Below are positions 1-8,146 of a DNA stretch of 29,657 nt, piece by piece. Under the pieces are notes generated by a model. That model was not told where the DNA came from. It saw nothing but the letters and a program-made list of their open reading frames with translations, and made no database searches. The translations under genes and the position numbers were made by a program. Within the stretch, counting starts at the first letter, position 1, and each line of letters opens with the position of its first letter. The stretch is from an uncultured Bacteroides sp. (GTDB taxonomy: Bacteria > Bacteroidota > Bacteroidia > Bacteroidales > Bacteroidaceae): assembly GCF_910578895.1 (NCBI RefSeq), contig NZ_CAJTSC010000006.1, forward strand, positions 1 to 29,657, read 5' to 3'.

Positions 1-74
1 CCGGTATCATATACAGGCGGCAGGTCTTCTCAGAACAGACAAATTTTGTATCCTTCAGCTCTTCCGCTTACTGA
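1..74 (+). CDS. Possible 3' end of an upstream gene, truncated by the window edge
   Basis: The third forward frame is open from the window edge and closes with two stops in a row (TGA at 72-74, TAA at 75-77), ten bases before a strong hairpin that could end its transcript. Only about 23 residues are visible, ending SFSSSAY, and no family can be recognised. The other two forward frames are also open for part of this stretch, so the call rests on the tandem stops and the adjacent terminator only. Confidence 0.25.
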   Translation, partial: GIIYRRQVFSEQTNFVSFSSSAY

Positions 75-83
75 TAACAAAAA

Positions 84-119
84 AATAATCCCAATTGCCA
101 AGAAACAATTGAGATTATT
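84..119. terminator. Bidirectional intrinsic terminator between convergent genes
   Basis: The arms AATAATC-CAATTG and CAATTG-GATTATT form an AT-rich stem around an 8-nt loop. On the - strand the stem is followed by a run of seven T, fitting the small HTH gene that ends at 150. On the + strand it is followed by TTATTTTG, which could end a gene entering from the left. Confidence 0.7.
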
Positions 120-149
120 TTATTTTGTTTTCTAAAATTCAACTCTTAC

Positions 150-428
150 TCACGCAGGTTGTTCAACAGTTTCACCTGCTATCTCATCTAAAATCTTTAA
201 AGCCCTATCAAGAACTGTAGTATCATCAATCATCACTAAACCGCCATCCGGACCGGGTTCTAAATGAATTCCAACACTTTTACCTTCCTTAAAGTTATGA
301 CCACCAAAAAAGTTTCTTACCGTGTCAACATTCAGTCCGAGTTCATCGGCTATTCTATGCATACTACCACTAGGTAATGCGTCTTTAATCTTACGGAGTT
401 CATTAAATGTTATTGTTCTCATATTCAT
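150..428 (-). CDS. Small helix-turn-helix DNA-binding protein
   Basis: This 92-residue protein has a clear HTH pattern around residues 22-43 (HRIADELGLNVDTVRNFF), where the second helix resembles those of LacI-like and phage-type regulators. A short tail follows, with a GPDGG turn and an acidic C-terminal helix. It has no membrane segment or signal peptide, so it should act in the cytoplasm, presumably on DNA. There are two candidate starts, Met1 and Met3; I keep the first. It stands alone, downstream of the bat operon terminator and on the same strand, and ends at its own terminator. No symbol or target can be assigned. The HTH is supported by the sequence, while a regulatory role is inferred. 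Confidence 0.8.
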   Translation of the reverse strand: MNMRTITFNELRKIKDALPSGSMHRIADELGLNVDTVRNFFGGHNFKEGKSVGIHLEPGPDGGLVMIDDTTVLDRALKILDEIAGETVEQPA

Positions 429-556
429 AATTTAATGGTTAATACTTTTGTTATTTGTTTATCACGCTATAAACTTAAGGAAAAAAAAAGATAAAACAAA
501 CTATTTACCTGTATTTTTCTATGATATCTTTAATATTTCCATAAAGACAAAAAGAA

Positions 557-592
557 GCCCGTATGAAGTAAATCTTTTTACTCCATACGGGC
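557..592 (-). terminator. Terminator of the bat operon
   Basis: A long near-perfect stem (GCCCGTATG, one mismatch, AGTAAA, and the complement) lies about 30 bases after the batE stop codon. On the - strand it is followed by TTCTTTTTGTCTTT. It closes the eight-gene operon. Confidence 0.85.
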
Positions 593-622
593 GCTCTAAT
601 TCTCAATAATATAAGAGTATTT

Positions 623-1468
623 CTAAATCATTTCCATTGCAGAAGCTGGAATCCACCCTACTTTACCGTCTTCCAAACGAATTTCTTTCCATTCACGCAT
701 GGAATTATCCTTAATTTCAACCTTATATCCCTCATGTAAAACAAACAAACTGGTGCCACTTTCACTCGGAGTACTTCGTACTGTGACACTGGGAGACAAG
801 ATTATTGCTTCATTCCTATCCGTCAACTCGCTTTTTTGCTTTGAAGCGAAAATATTACTTAATACTACAAATATCAAGAATATAATCCCTGTCATAAATC
901 CGCTTTTTTTCCAAATAATCTGTTTAGAAAAAAAGAAAAGAGACAATGAGACAAGTAAAAGAATAAAGAATATGATTCCTAACTTTGCCCAAACATCTAC
1001 ACTCAAACAATTTATCAATGAGTTAGTCCAAGCTACGAAAAATATATCGGGAATTGAAGCTACTTTATCTATCGTCTTAGAACGTGCAATCTCCAGGTTA
1101 GCACGAATATCGGTATTACCAGGTTGTAACAATAAAGCGCGTTCATAATTCAAAATCGCTCTTGCCATATCATCGGTCTTGTAATAACTATTACCTAAAT
1201 TATAATAGATTTCAGCAGCCTCTCCTTGTTTCAATAAACTTTCATATATTTGAATAGCAGAAGCATAATCATTTCGCATATATGCACTGTCACCTTGTGT
1301 TTTTGTTACATTGACATCTAACTCAACTGTAGAAAACTCGGTAGTATGGGTCCCTATGGACACTGAATCTTTAACAAGAACCGATGCATCTGTTGTAACC
1401 GTATCTTGCCCCCAAGCAACCAACACCATCAATAGACCAAATGTCAAGGATATTATTTTCTTCATCAT
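623..1468 (-). CDS. batE: BatE: TPR and SH3-like protein of the aerotolerance operon
   Basis: This 281-residue envelope protein is the last gene of the bat operon. In order it shows a signal peptide (1-20, cut near AWGQ), TPR-like helices around 55-125 including YYNLGNSYYKTDDMARAILNYERAL, two membrane segments (about 161-182 and 190-208), and a bacterial SH3-like domain at about 220-281 ending in the GWIPAS motif. TPRs suggest protein-protein contacts and the SH3 fold may bind the cell wall. In Bacteroides fragilis the Bat proteins are linked to tolerance of oxygen; the molecular role of BatE is unknown. It starts 14 bases after batD. A tandem ATG ATG leaves the start uncertain by one codon. 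Confidence 0.92.
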   Translation of the reverse strand: MMKKIISLTFGLLMVLVAWGQDTVTTDASVLVKDSVSIGTHTTEFSTVELDVNVTKTQGDSAYMRNDYASAIQIYESLLKQGEAAEIYYNLGNSYYKTDDMARAILNYERALLLQPGNTDIRANLEIARSKTIDKVASIPDIFFVAWTNSLINCLSVDVWAKLGIIFFILLLVSLSLFFFSKQIIWKKSGFMTGIIFLIFVVLSNIFASKQKSELTDRNEAIILSPSVTVRSTPSESGTSLFVLHEGYKVEIKDNSMREWKEIRLEDGKVGWIPASAMEMI

Positions 1469-1482
1469 TGTATTCTCCCTAA

Positions 1483-3327
1483 TTAATGTTTTATAGAGTT
1501 TTCCATTTTACTGATAATTTCCAAAGAATCCGAATAAACCTTATCCATAGCCTGATTGTCATCTCCAGGAGCAAAACGGGCAAATTCGCAATTATTCAAT
1601 GCGTTAAGGAAATCTTTTATCAATGCATCATCCACACCATAAACGCGAAGTTCTTCTTCGATATTATCCTTCGACAGGCGCGAAACCGGAATATTCAATT
1701 TATCGCTAATATATCCCCATAATGACTTCAATACTTCATCATAGAATGCATCTTTCTTATTATCAGCTAACAATTTACCAGCCAATTTCATGCGTCTCAC
1801 AGCAACCTTATTTGCTTTCTTCGTACGCATTTTAGCCACATTGGCATTGGCTGCAATCTGCTTACGGTAAATTATAAAAAATAGAGCAAATGCAATGCCA
1901 GGCACAATATAGAATAGCCAGTAAAGTAAAGAGCCAAAGAAAAAATCACCTTTTTGAGAAAGAACCACATCATTTTGCTTAATATAGCGTATGTCTTCAT
2001 TCAAAACCTTCAAATCTTCTTTATTAGTAAAGTTTGCAACGGTTTGAGTCGCATTACCGTTTCCTTTTTCAACGTGGAGTTCATACTCCTCAGTAGTTAT
2101 AGTCTTATATGTCCGGGATTTAATATCAAAATAACTAAACTCCACAGCAGGAATCTTATACGTTCCCGCATTACGAGGAATAGCAAGGTACTCTATTACT
2201 TGGTTACCGGAAAGTCCGGCATTTGTCAAACGGAACTTATTATCCACTTTCGGATCATAGACTTCAAAATCCTCCGGAAATTTAACTTCCGGAGTAGAAA
2301 CCAATTTCAGATTGCCAGTACCGGAAATAACAAGTTTCACTGTAACGGCATCATTTGTCTTGACATTCGTGCCATTTATAGAAGAAGAAATACCGAACTC
2401 TCCCACTCCACCTGAAAATCCTACCGGCTTACCCTCCGGCAATGCTTTCACATCAACCGTCAATTGAGGCGTTATCAACGTTTTCTTTATTTCTACATAA
2501 TTATTACCACCATTGAAGAAAGCTTCAAAAGGATCGACCACATGAGTAGCTTTAGCTATAGATGCGTCAAAACGTGCTGCATCAATGGTTATCTTTCCCG
2601 GTTGTTGCGGAAACAGTACAAACTGACGGTATATAGTTGTTTGATAATTTCTTCCTTTATAATGCTCAAGGCTCCACTTACGGTCATTAGGCAATTCGAC
2701 TTCTTGTGAATGAAATCCTTTAAAATCGGGAAGCTTTACATTATCAAATCCCCTTAAATCCACTAAAGTATATATCTTATACGTCAATAAAAATGCCTCT
2801 TGCTCATACAAATTTGTTTTACTAGCGGTAGCGGTAATAAACAAGTCACTATTTGAAACGGATGTTCCTGATGAAGCACGACTTGCCGAACCGCTTTGCT
2901 GTCCACCATTTTTCGAAGATGCTCCTCCATTTGCACGGTCCTCCGGAAGTACATTAATATGTACTGAATTAGAAACCATTTGGTTACCCTCCGCTGTTAT
3001 GGTGGCACCGGGAATGGTAAAACTACCCTCTTCAGTAGCCATCAAGATATACGTGAATGTAATACTACTAGTAGAAGTGGTCTGCCCGTTAATAATTTGC
3101 ACACTGTTCTGTTGCGAGCGGCTGGGTCCCATAAGTACATCAAATCCTTTTATAGAAGGAACCCGAAAATCTCTCACTTTCTGCGTAGTCACTGTATATG
3201 ACAATCTGAACTGATCACCCACCGCCACTGCATCGGGGGCAGACGCAGTAAACGATACTTTGTTATCCGCAAAAGTATGTAAACAGATAACCATCAATGC
3301 CATCCATAAGAAAACTATTTTTCTCAT
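1483..3327 (-). CDS. batD: BatD: large periplasmic membrane-anchored protein
   Basis: BatD has 614 residues, near the usual length for the family. A signal peptide occupies 1-20, followed by a long beta-rich periplasmic region made of repeated Ig-like modules. A Ser/Gly-rich linker lies at about 132-160. One membrane segment at about 463-487 (LLYWLFYIVPGIAFALFFII) leads to a basic, helical cytoplasmic tail of about 125 residues. The ectodomain probably docks to the VWA proteins BatA and BatB in the periplasm, while the tail may reach the cytoplasmic MoxR/DUF58 side; this is inferred from topology. It is the largest gene of the operon, 24 bases after batC and 14 before batE. The family assignment is confident, the biochemical role is not. 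Confidence 0.94.
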   Translation of the reverse strand: MRKIVFLWMALMVICLHTFADNKVSFTASAPDAVAVGDQFRLSYTVTTQKVRDFRVPSIKGFDVLMGPSRSQQNSVQIINGQTTSTSSITFTYILMATEEGSFTIPGATITAEGNQMVSNSVHINVLPEDRANGGASSKNGGQQSGSASRASSGTSVSNSDLFITATASKTNLYEQEAFLLTYKIYTLVDLRGFDNVKLPDFKGFHSQEVELPNDRKWSLEHYKGRNYQTTIYRQFVLFPQQPGKITIDAARFDASIAKATHVVDPFEAFFNGGNNYVEIKKTLITPQLTVDVKALPEGKPVGFSGGVGEFGISSSINGTNVKTNDAVTVKLVISGTGNLKLVSTPEVKFPEDFEVYDPKVDNKFRLTNAGLSGNQVIEYLAIPRNAGTYKIPAVEFSYFDIKSRTYKTITTEEYELHVEKGNGNATQTVANFTNKEDLKVLNEDIRYIKQNDVVLSQKGDFFFGSLLYWLFYIVPGIAFALFFIIYRKQIAANANVAKMRTKKANKVAVRRMKLAGKLLADNKKDAFYDEVLKSLWGYISDKLNIPVSRLSKDNIEEELRVYGVDDALIKDFLNALNNCEFARFAPGDDNQAMDKVYSDSLEIISKMENSIKH

Positions 3328-3351
3328 ATATTATTTTCCTGTTACATTTAA

Positions 3352-4047
3352 TTACCAATCCTTTTCCAAACGACCACCTTGAATAACCTGCTGCTTTTTT
3401 ACTTTATCCTGAACATTTTTTTCATCCTGCATCACTGAGTTCAAAAGTTGTTCGGCATTCTCTTTGGACATTTCATTATCCTTTTTCTGCGGCTGAGGTG
3501 GTTGCTGCTGGTCTTTATTTTGCTGTTGGTCTTTATTTTGGTCTTTCTTATTCTCTTGTTGCTGCTGTTGTTGGTTTTGATCCTGGTTTTGTTGGTCTTG
3601 TTGTTGTTGTTCTTTCAACATTTTCTGAGCCAATGCCAAATTATAACGTGTTTCATCATCCTTTGGATTATTGCGCAATGATTGTTTGTATGCTTCTACT
3701 GCTTTTGCATAATCTTTTTCTGACTGAAAAATGACTCCCATATTATGATAAATCTGCGCCAAATTATACTTATCTTTTTCCATTTTCGTAGCGGCAACAT
3801 ATTGTTCCATAGCCTCTTCGGACTTATTCTGCTGTGCCAATGTATTTCCAAGATTGAACATGGAAACAGTAGACTTAGGATTTATTTCCAATGCCTTGCG
3901 GTAATTCACCTCTGCATCAACAAACACACTGTCCTTGAAAAATCGGTTCCCTTTCCGGATAAAATCACGTTCGGTTTTCTGAGCCGAAACTGTAGCCGTT
4001 ACCATTAACAACAATAAAATCATTCCTATGTATTTCTTCTGTAACAT
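3352..4047 (-). CDS. batC: BatC: TPR protein with a Gln/Asn-rich tract
   Basis: BatC has 231 residues. A signal peptide (1-22, ending VSAQ) is followed by at least three TPR units between about 25 and 145 (FNLGNTLAQQNKSEEAMEQY, then YHNMGVIFQSEKDYAKAVEAY). A strongly biased tract at about 147-188 is made almost only of Gln, Asn, Asp and Lys. The C-terminal block (AEQLLNSVMQDEKNVQDKV) is the conserved end of BatC and BatB/C fusion proteins, and GGRLEKDW closes the protein. It probably acts as a periplasmic adaptor for the VWA proteins. It follows batB by only 5 bases, so translation may be coupled. The low-complexity tract is discussed under findings. Confidence 0.93.
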   Translation of the reverse strand: MLQKKYIGMILLLLMVTATVSAQKTERDFIRKGNRFFKDSVFVDAEVNYRKALEINPKSTVSMFNLGNTLAQQNKSEEAMEQYVAATKMEKDKYNLAQIYHNMGVIFQSEKDYAKAVEAYKQSLRNNPKDDETRYNLALAQKMLKEQQQQDQQNQDQNQQQQQQENKKDQNKDQQQNKDQQQPPQPQKKDNEMSKENAEQLLNSVMQDEKNVQDKVKKQQVIQGGRLEKDW

Positions 4048-4052
4048 ACGCC

Positions 4053-5081
4053 TTATTTCTTATTAGAAAACAAATGAACATTACGGAACAAAGGATTCTT
4101 ACGTTCCAATATCAACAACTCTGCCAACAGTAACAACAAAATAATCCATGCCACTGCTTGAAATTGTTCGTTAAACTCTGTATATACCTGCGTTTCCACA
4201 TCAGCTTTTGCCATCTTATTAATTTCTTGACTAATTGCCTTTTGAGCCCCATTTGTATTATCTACACGTACATAAATACCATTACCCGCCTTAGCTATCT
4301 CCTGACACATCTGCTCATTCAAGCGGGTTACAATCACGTTTCCTTCACGATCACGACGATAATCATTAGTTCCTTCTATCGGAATAGGTTCTCCTTCAGG
4401 CATACCCACACCAAGCACATTCACCTGAATATTTTTCTCCATGGCAGCCTTAGCAGCTTCCACTGCACCACCCTCATGATTTTCGCCATCAGTAATGACA
4501 ATCACCGCACGTCCCACCCCTTCTTGCGGAGTAAAACTACGGGAAGCCAAATTAACAGCCGCACCAATTGCCGTACCTTGTTTGGAAATCAATGAAGGAT
4601 TGATAGATTCCAAAAACATTTTAGCCGATATATAGTCGCTTGTAATAGGAAGTTGTGTAAATGCATCACCTGCAAACACAATCATACCTACTTTATCATT
4701 CTCCATTTTGTCCACTAACTGTGCCACAAGTCTCTTTGCTTTTTGTAGACGGCTGGGCTGCACATCCTGTGCCAACATTGAATTGGAAATATCCAATGCA
4801 ATCATCACTTCTATTCCTTGGCGCTTTACTGTTTCCAACTTAGAACCGAACTGGGGACGAGCCAACAATACAGCAAACAATCCGATAGCAGTAAATACCA
4901 TCCAAAATTTCACATCCGGACGATACTTGGATACATCCGGCATCAACTGTACCATTAACAGCGGATCACCAAATATGCGAATTTTCTTTCGTCGGCTATA
5001 ATTGGAATACAAGTAAAAGGCTGCCAACAAAGGCAATGTCAGCAATAAGTACAAATATGCAGGTTCTTCAAATCGAAACAT
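4053..5081 (-). CDS. batB: BatB: membrane-anchored von Willebrand A protein
   Basis: BatB has 342 residues. Membrane segments lie at about 8-26, 59-75 and 308-327, and the VWA domain (about 90-290) sits between them on the outer face of the inner membrane. The metal-binding MIDAS motif is intact: DISNS at 97-101, with the later TDGEN loop. VWA domains bind partner proteins through a bound Mg2+, so BatB is likely a docking module in the Bat complex, regulated by the MoxR ATPase encoded upstream in the same operon. It lies 77 bases after batA, across an AT-rich spacer with a 15-bp tandem repeat, and 5 bases before batC. Its paralogue BatA shares the same layout. Confidence 0.94.
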   Translation of the reverse strand: MFRFEEPAYLYLLLTLPLLAAFYLYSNYSRRKKIRIFGDPLLMVQLMPDVSKYRPDVKFWMVFTAIGLFAVLLARPQFGSKLETVKRQGIEVMIALDISNSMLAQDVQPSRLQKAKRLVAQLVDKMENDKVGMIVFAGDAFTQLPITSDYISAKMFLESINPSLISKQGTAIGAAVNLASRSFTPQEGVGRAVIVITDGENHEGGAVEAAKAAMEKNIQVNVLGVGMPEGEPIPIEGTNDYRRDREGNVIVTRLNEQMCQEIAKAGNGIYVRVDNTNGAQKAISQEINKMAKADVETQVYTEFNEQFQAVAWIILLLLLAELLILERKNPLFRNVHLFSNKK

Positions 5082-5089
5082 TTTCTTAT

Positions 5090-5119
5090 TTACTATTTTA
5101 CAATTTACTATTCTATAAT
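5090..5119. repeat. 15-bp imperfect tandem repeat in the batA-batB spacer
   Basis: Two adjacent copies, TTACTATTTTACAAT and TTACTATTCTATAAT, match at 13 of 15 positions. They fill much of the 77-base spacer inside the operon, where most other gaps are 5-25 bases. Confidence 0.75.
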
Positions 5120-5158
5120 TTGTATACGATACAAAGCCTATTTAAAAAAGTCTACTGA

Positions 5159-6142
5159 TTATGGAATTTTCTTCAAAATTGAATTACGCAACAAAACTTC
5201 CAACAACACACACAAGAAAGCCGCCAATGCAAACCAACGATATTCTTCTTGACGCTTACTGTATTCCTTCACGTTCAGTTTCGTTTTCTCCAACTTGTCT
5301 ATCTCCTCGTACACTTCCTTCAACTTCGAATTACTTGTAGCACGAAAATAATTACCATCAGTTGTTCCGGCAATTTGTGTCAGAGTTTTTTCATCAATCT
5401 CAACCGGCATATTGACATATTGCACTGTGCCTCCCACCGGATAAGGGTATGGAGCCATACCGTTAGTTCCTACACCAATAGTATAAACACGTATACCAAA
5501 ACTTTTGGCAATCTCGGCAGCCGTTAGCGGAGAAATATCCCCCCTGTTATTTGTACCGTCCGTCAACAGAATAATCACTTTCGATTTGGCTTTACTGTCT
5601 TTCAGTCGGGTAACCGCATTGGCGATACCCATTCCCACTGCCGTACCGTCCTCTATAAAACCACACTTTACATCTTTTATCAGATTCAAAAGCACAGCGT
5701 GGTCTACCGTCAACGGACATTGTGTAAAACTCTCGCCGGCAAACAGCGTAATACCAACATTATCATTGGGACGACCATTGATAAACTCCGCCGCTACATC
5801 CTTAGCTGCTTCCAAGCGGTTAGGTTTCAAGTCTTCTGCCAACATACTGGTAGAAACGTCTATAACGAGCATTATATCAATGCCTTCTATTTCACTGTTC
5901 TGCCAACTATCAGTGGTCTGTGGTCGGGCTAAAACAAGAATAGTCAATATCAAAGCAATTATCCGAAATACAAACGGTACATGCAACAAATAGTTTTTAT
6001 AACTTTTTGGGGTATGTGCATATACATGAGCGTCCGAAATCTGAAGCGTAGCTGCACTTTTCTTCCTCTTCATGATATACCATACTATATAAGGTATAAG
6101 CAACAGTAGCAAAAATAAATATTCAATATTGGCAAAAACCAT
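5159..6142 (-). CDS. batA: BatA: membrane-anchored von Willebrand A protein
   Basis: BatA has 327 residues, with membrane segments near 7-24, 54-73 and 303-320. The VWA domain between them carries an intact MIDAS motif, DVSTS at 95-99, and the TDGTN loop typical of the family. As with BatB, the domain should face the periplasm and hold partners through a divalent metal. It precedes batB in the operon and follows the unnamed membrane gene by 53 AT-rich bases. In B. fragilis this operon was tied to aerotolerance and growth in animals; no enzymatic activity is known. Two VWA paralogues next to each other suggest a heterodimer or an exchange of partners, which is inference. Confidence 0.94.
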   Translation of the reverse strand: MVFANIEYLFLLLLLIPYIVWYIMKRKKSAATLQISDAHVYAHTPKSYKNYLLHVPFVFRIIALILTILVLARPQTTDSWQNSEIEGIDIMLVIDVSTSMLAEDLKPNRLEAAKDVAAEFINGRPNDNVGITLFAGESFTQCPLTVDHAVLLNLIKDVKCGFIEDGTAVGMGIANAVTRLKDSKAKSKVIILLTDGTNNRGDISPLTAAEIAKSFGIRVYTIGVGTNGMAPYPYPVGGTVQYVNMPVEIDEKTLTQIAGTTDGNYFRATSNSKLKEVYEEIDKLEKTKLNVKEYSKRQEEYRWFALAAFLCVLLEVLLRNSILKKIP

Positions 6143-6147
6143 GATAT

Positions 6148-6168
6148 TTACAATTTTACAAATTACAA
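6148..6168. repeat. Short TTACAA microrepeat upstream of batA
   Basis: TTACAA occurs at 6148-6153, 6156-6161 and 6163-6168, a period of 7-8 bases, in the spacer before batA. It resembles the AT-rich repeat in the batA-batB spacer. Confidence 0.6.
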
Positions 6169-6195
6169 TTTATGATTGGAACGGATTTCCTACCA

Positions 6196-7269
6196 TCAGG
6201 CAAAATAGTTATACAATTCCAAACCGATATATATCAGCGAACCAATAAGATTCGCTATTAATACAACAATACCTATACCAAGCAATATCTTAGTACGCAA
6301 AGAACGTTTTTCGATAATAGTAATCTCAGTAGGTTGTGGTTTAGCATTTTCATCTTCCTTCTCTTTTGTATCATTGACAAAATCAATTGCATTAATCAAG
6401 TTAACGTCATTTTCATTCATCAACGGATTATGCTTGGCGAATTTCACCAAATCCGCTGTTTGGAAAAGAGTACGCAAATCAGATATGGCACATTTATCAT
6501 CTATTTCCAATAACTTATCAATAATTTCAACAGAAGTCATTTCCAACGCATTAAATCCGAAACGATTTTTTATATAGGTACGAATAGTATCTGTCAACTC
6601 CGTATAATACTCTTTCGGCTGTCCTTTCTGCCATACTTTCTCGTTCTTGATACGCTCTATCTCCTGCATAGCTAATTGATGCGGAGGTAATTTCGGTTCT
6701 ACTTTCACCTTGCGAATAATCGGTCTGTTGTCACAAATACACTTCACCAGATAAATAAGCAACAACAAGAATGGTACAAACAATACGGCACAAGCAATAG
6801 CCACATACCAATCCTTCCAAGCAAAGGGTGCTTTCATTATCGATTTCGGACCGAAAAACTGTTCAGGATGTAATGTATCTACCGGAATCGAATATACCTT
6901 CAACGCCAAAGCTTTGGAACGATATGCCTTCTTATCGACAAGCACTTCCATCGGCGGCAAATAGTACAATGCCGAGTCAAAAGAAGTAACAGTATACTCT
7001 TGGGTTATCAACGAGCGCCTGCCGTCATTCAACATTTGCGTATCCGGCTTGGCTATATCAATAATTTCCACTCCTCGTACCAAAGTATCAGTGTAGATAG
7101 GAAATATAGCACGCTTATCAGTGTCCAATGATACTTGAAGCTTGATTTTGGCCTGCTCACCAATAAGGATTTGCAAGGAATCAATGGTAGCATCCACTGT
7201 CACCGACTGGGCTACTGCCCTACTCGTCAATGCTACCAATAACGTTATCAGAAATAAATATCTTTTCAT
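6196..7269 (-). CDS. Bat-operon membrane protein of unnamed family
   Basis: I place the start at the ATG at 7269 (357 residues). An upstream in-frame TTG at 7293 would overlap the DUF58 gene and put a basic peptide before the signal sequence; the chosen ATG lies 7 bases after that gene's stop and begins directly with the signal peptide MKRYLFLITLLVALTSRAVA. A beta-rich periplasmic domain of about 130 residues resembles a single BatD module. A membrane segment follows at about 154-177, then a cytoplasmic helical region of about 140 residues, and a second membrane segment near 327-350. Its position between DUF58 and the first VWA gene matches DUF4381-type proteins in other MoxR operons, although the sequence looks more like a short BatD. 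Its role is unknown; it is likely part of the same membrane complex. Confidence 0.88.
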   Translation of the reverse strand: MKRYLFLITLLVALTSRAVAQSVTVDATIDSLQILIGEQAKIKLQVSLDTDKRAIFPIYTDTLVRGVEIIDIAKPDTQMLNDGRRSLITQEYTVTSFDSALYYLPPMEVLVDKKAYRSKALALKVYSIPVDTLHPEQFFGPKSIMKAPFAWKDWYVAIACAVLFVPFLLLLIYLVKCICDNRPIIRKVKVEPKLPPHQLAMQEIERIKNEKVWQKGQPKEYYTELTDTIRTYIKNRFGFNALEMTSVEIIDKLLEIDDKCAISDLRTLFQTADLVKFAKHNPLMNENDVNLINAIDFVNDTKEKEDENAKPQPTEITIIEKRSLRTKILLGIGIVVLIANLIGSLIYIGLELYNYFA

Positions 7270-7276
7270 TTTCCGA

Positions 7277-8146
7277 TTAATTTCTTTTCGCAAATAAATT
7301 CATCAATGCCTTCACGTAATCCTGATCGGTACGTATTGATACATTATCGACATTGCTTTTGGTAAATGTATCGTTCAGTTCCATCTGTTTGTTCACCCAC
7401 CAATCGCGGTGCGCACGCCGAACAGCACGCGAAGAGGTGTCAATCCACTGTTCGTGTCCGGTTTCCGCATCTTTTATTTTCATCAAACCTACGGCAGGTA
7501 ACTCTTCCACACGACGATCATATATTTGGATAGCCACGACATCATGTTTACGATTCGCAATAGTCAATGCACTTTTGAAGTTCTCCTGATCTATAAAATC
7601 TGATAAAACGAAAGCAGTACAACGACGTTTCATAACATTCGTAAAATATTCCAATCCAAGACGAATATTTGTTCGACGACTTTCCGGATGAAAATCAAGT
7701 AACTCACGAATGATATACAGTATGTGTTTACGTCCTTTCTTAGGCGGAATGAATTTTTCTATCCGGTCTGAAAAGAAGATGACACCAATCTTATCGTTAT
7801 TCTGAATAGCAGAAAATGCTAATGTGGCAGCAATTTCGGTTACCATATCTTTTTTCATCTGCTTTATCGTACCAAATTCCAAACTACCGGAAACATCCAC
7901 CAGCAACATTACTGTCAATTCACGCTCTTCTTCAAATACTTTCACAAAAGGTTTATGAAATCGAGCCGTTACATTCCAGTCTATATCACGTATATCATCG
8001 CCAAACTGATATTCACGCACTTCGGAAAAAGCCATACCTCTCCCTTTGAAAGCCGAATGATATTGGCCTGCAAAAATATTATTGGACAACCCATGCGTCT
8101 TTATCTCAATCTGACGAACTTTTTTTAATAAATCAGTGGTTTCCAT
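7277..8146 (-). CDS. DUF58 protein with a degenerate VWA fold
   Basis: This 289-residue protein is typical DUF58. The hallmark segment YQFGDDIRDIDWNVTARF lies at about 47-63 and is followed by a VWA-like core with DVSGS at 84-88 and a later SDFID strand. There is no signal peptide or membrane segment, so it should be cytoplasmic. DUF58 genes almost always follow moxR and are thought to be partners or substrates of the MoxR ATPase. Here the start codon overlaps the moxR stop (TAATG, one shared base), which suggests translational coupling and a fixed ratio of the two proteins. In the Bat system it would sit on the cytoplasmic side of the membrane complex; that placement is inferred. Confidence 0.94.
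   Translation of the reverse strand: METTDLLKKVRQIEIKTHGLSNNIFAGQYHSAFKGRGMAFSEVREYQFGDDIRDIDWNVTARFHKPFVKVFEEERELTVMLLVDVSGSLEFGTIKQMKKDMVTEIAATLAFSAIQNNDKIGVIFFSDRIEKFIPPKKGRKHILYIIRELLDFHPESRRTNIRLGLEYFTNVMKRRCTAFVLSDFIDQENFKSALTIANRKHDVVAIQIYDRRVEELPAVGLMKIKDAETGHEQWIDTSSRAVRRAHRDWWVNKQMELNDTFTKSNVDNVSIRTDQDYVKALMNLFAKRN

Noticed and set aside
443..450. TACTTTTG on the + strand as a promoter
   Set aside because: It points toward the 3' ends of the bat genes, with no + strand gene behind it; a chance match in A/T-rich sequence.
3448..3734. + strand frames coding for Leu/Val-rich, membrane-like peptides
   Set aside because: These are the complement of the Gln/Asn-rich codons of batC; the hydrophobic look is a shadow effect.
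7270..7293. TTG start for the unnamed bat gene, eight residues longer
   Set aside because: It overlaps the DUF58 coding end and puts a basic peptide before a clean signal sequence; ATG at 7269 fits better.
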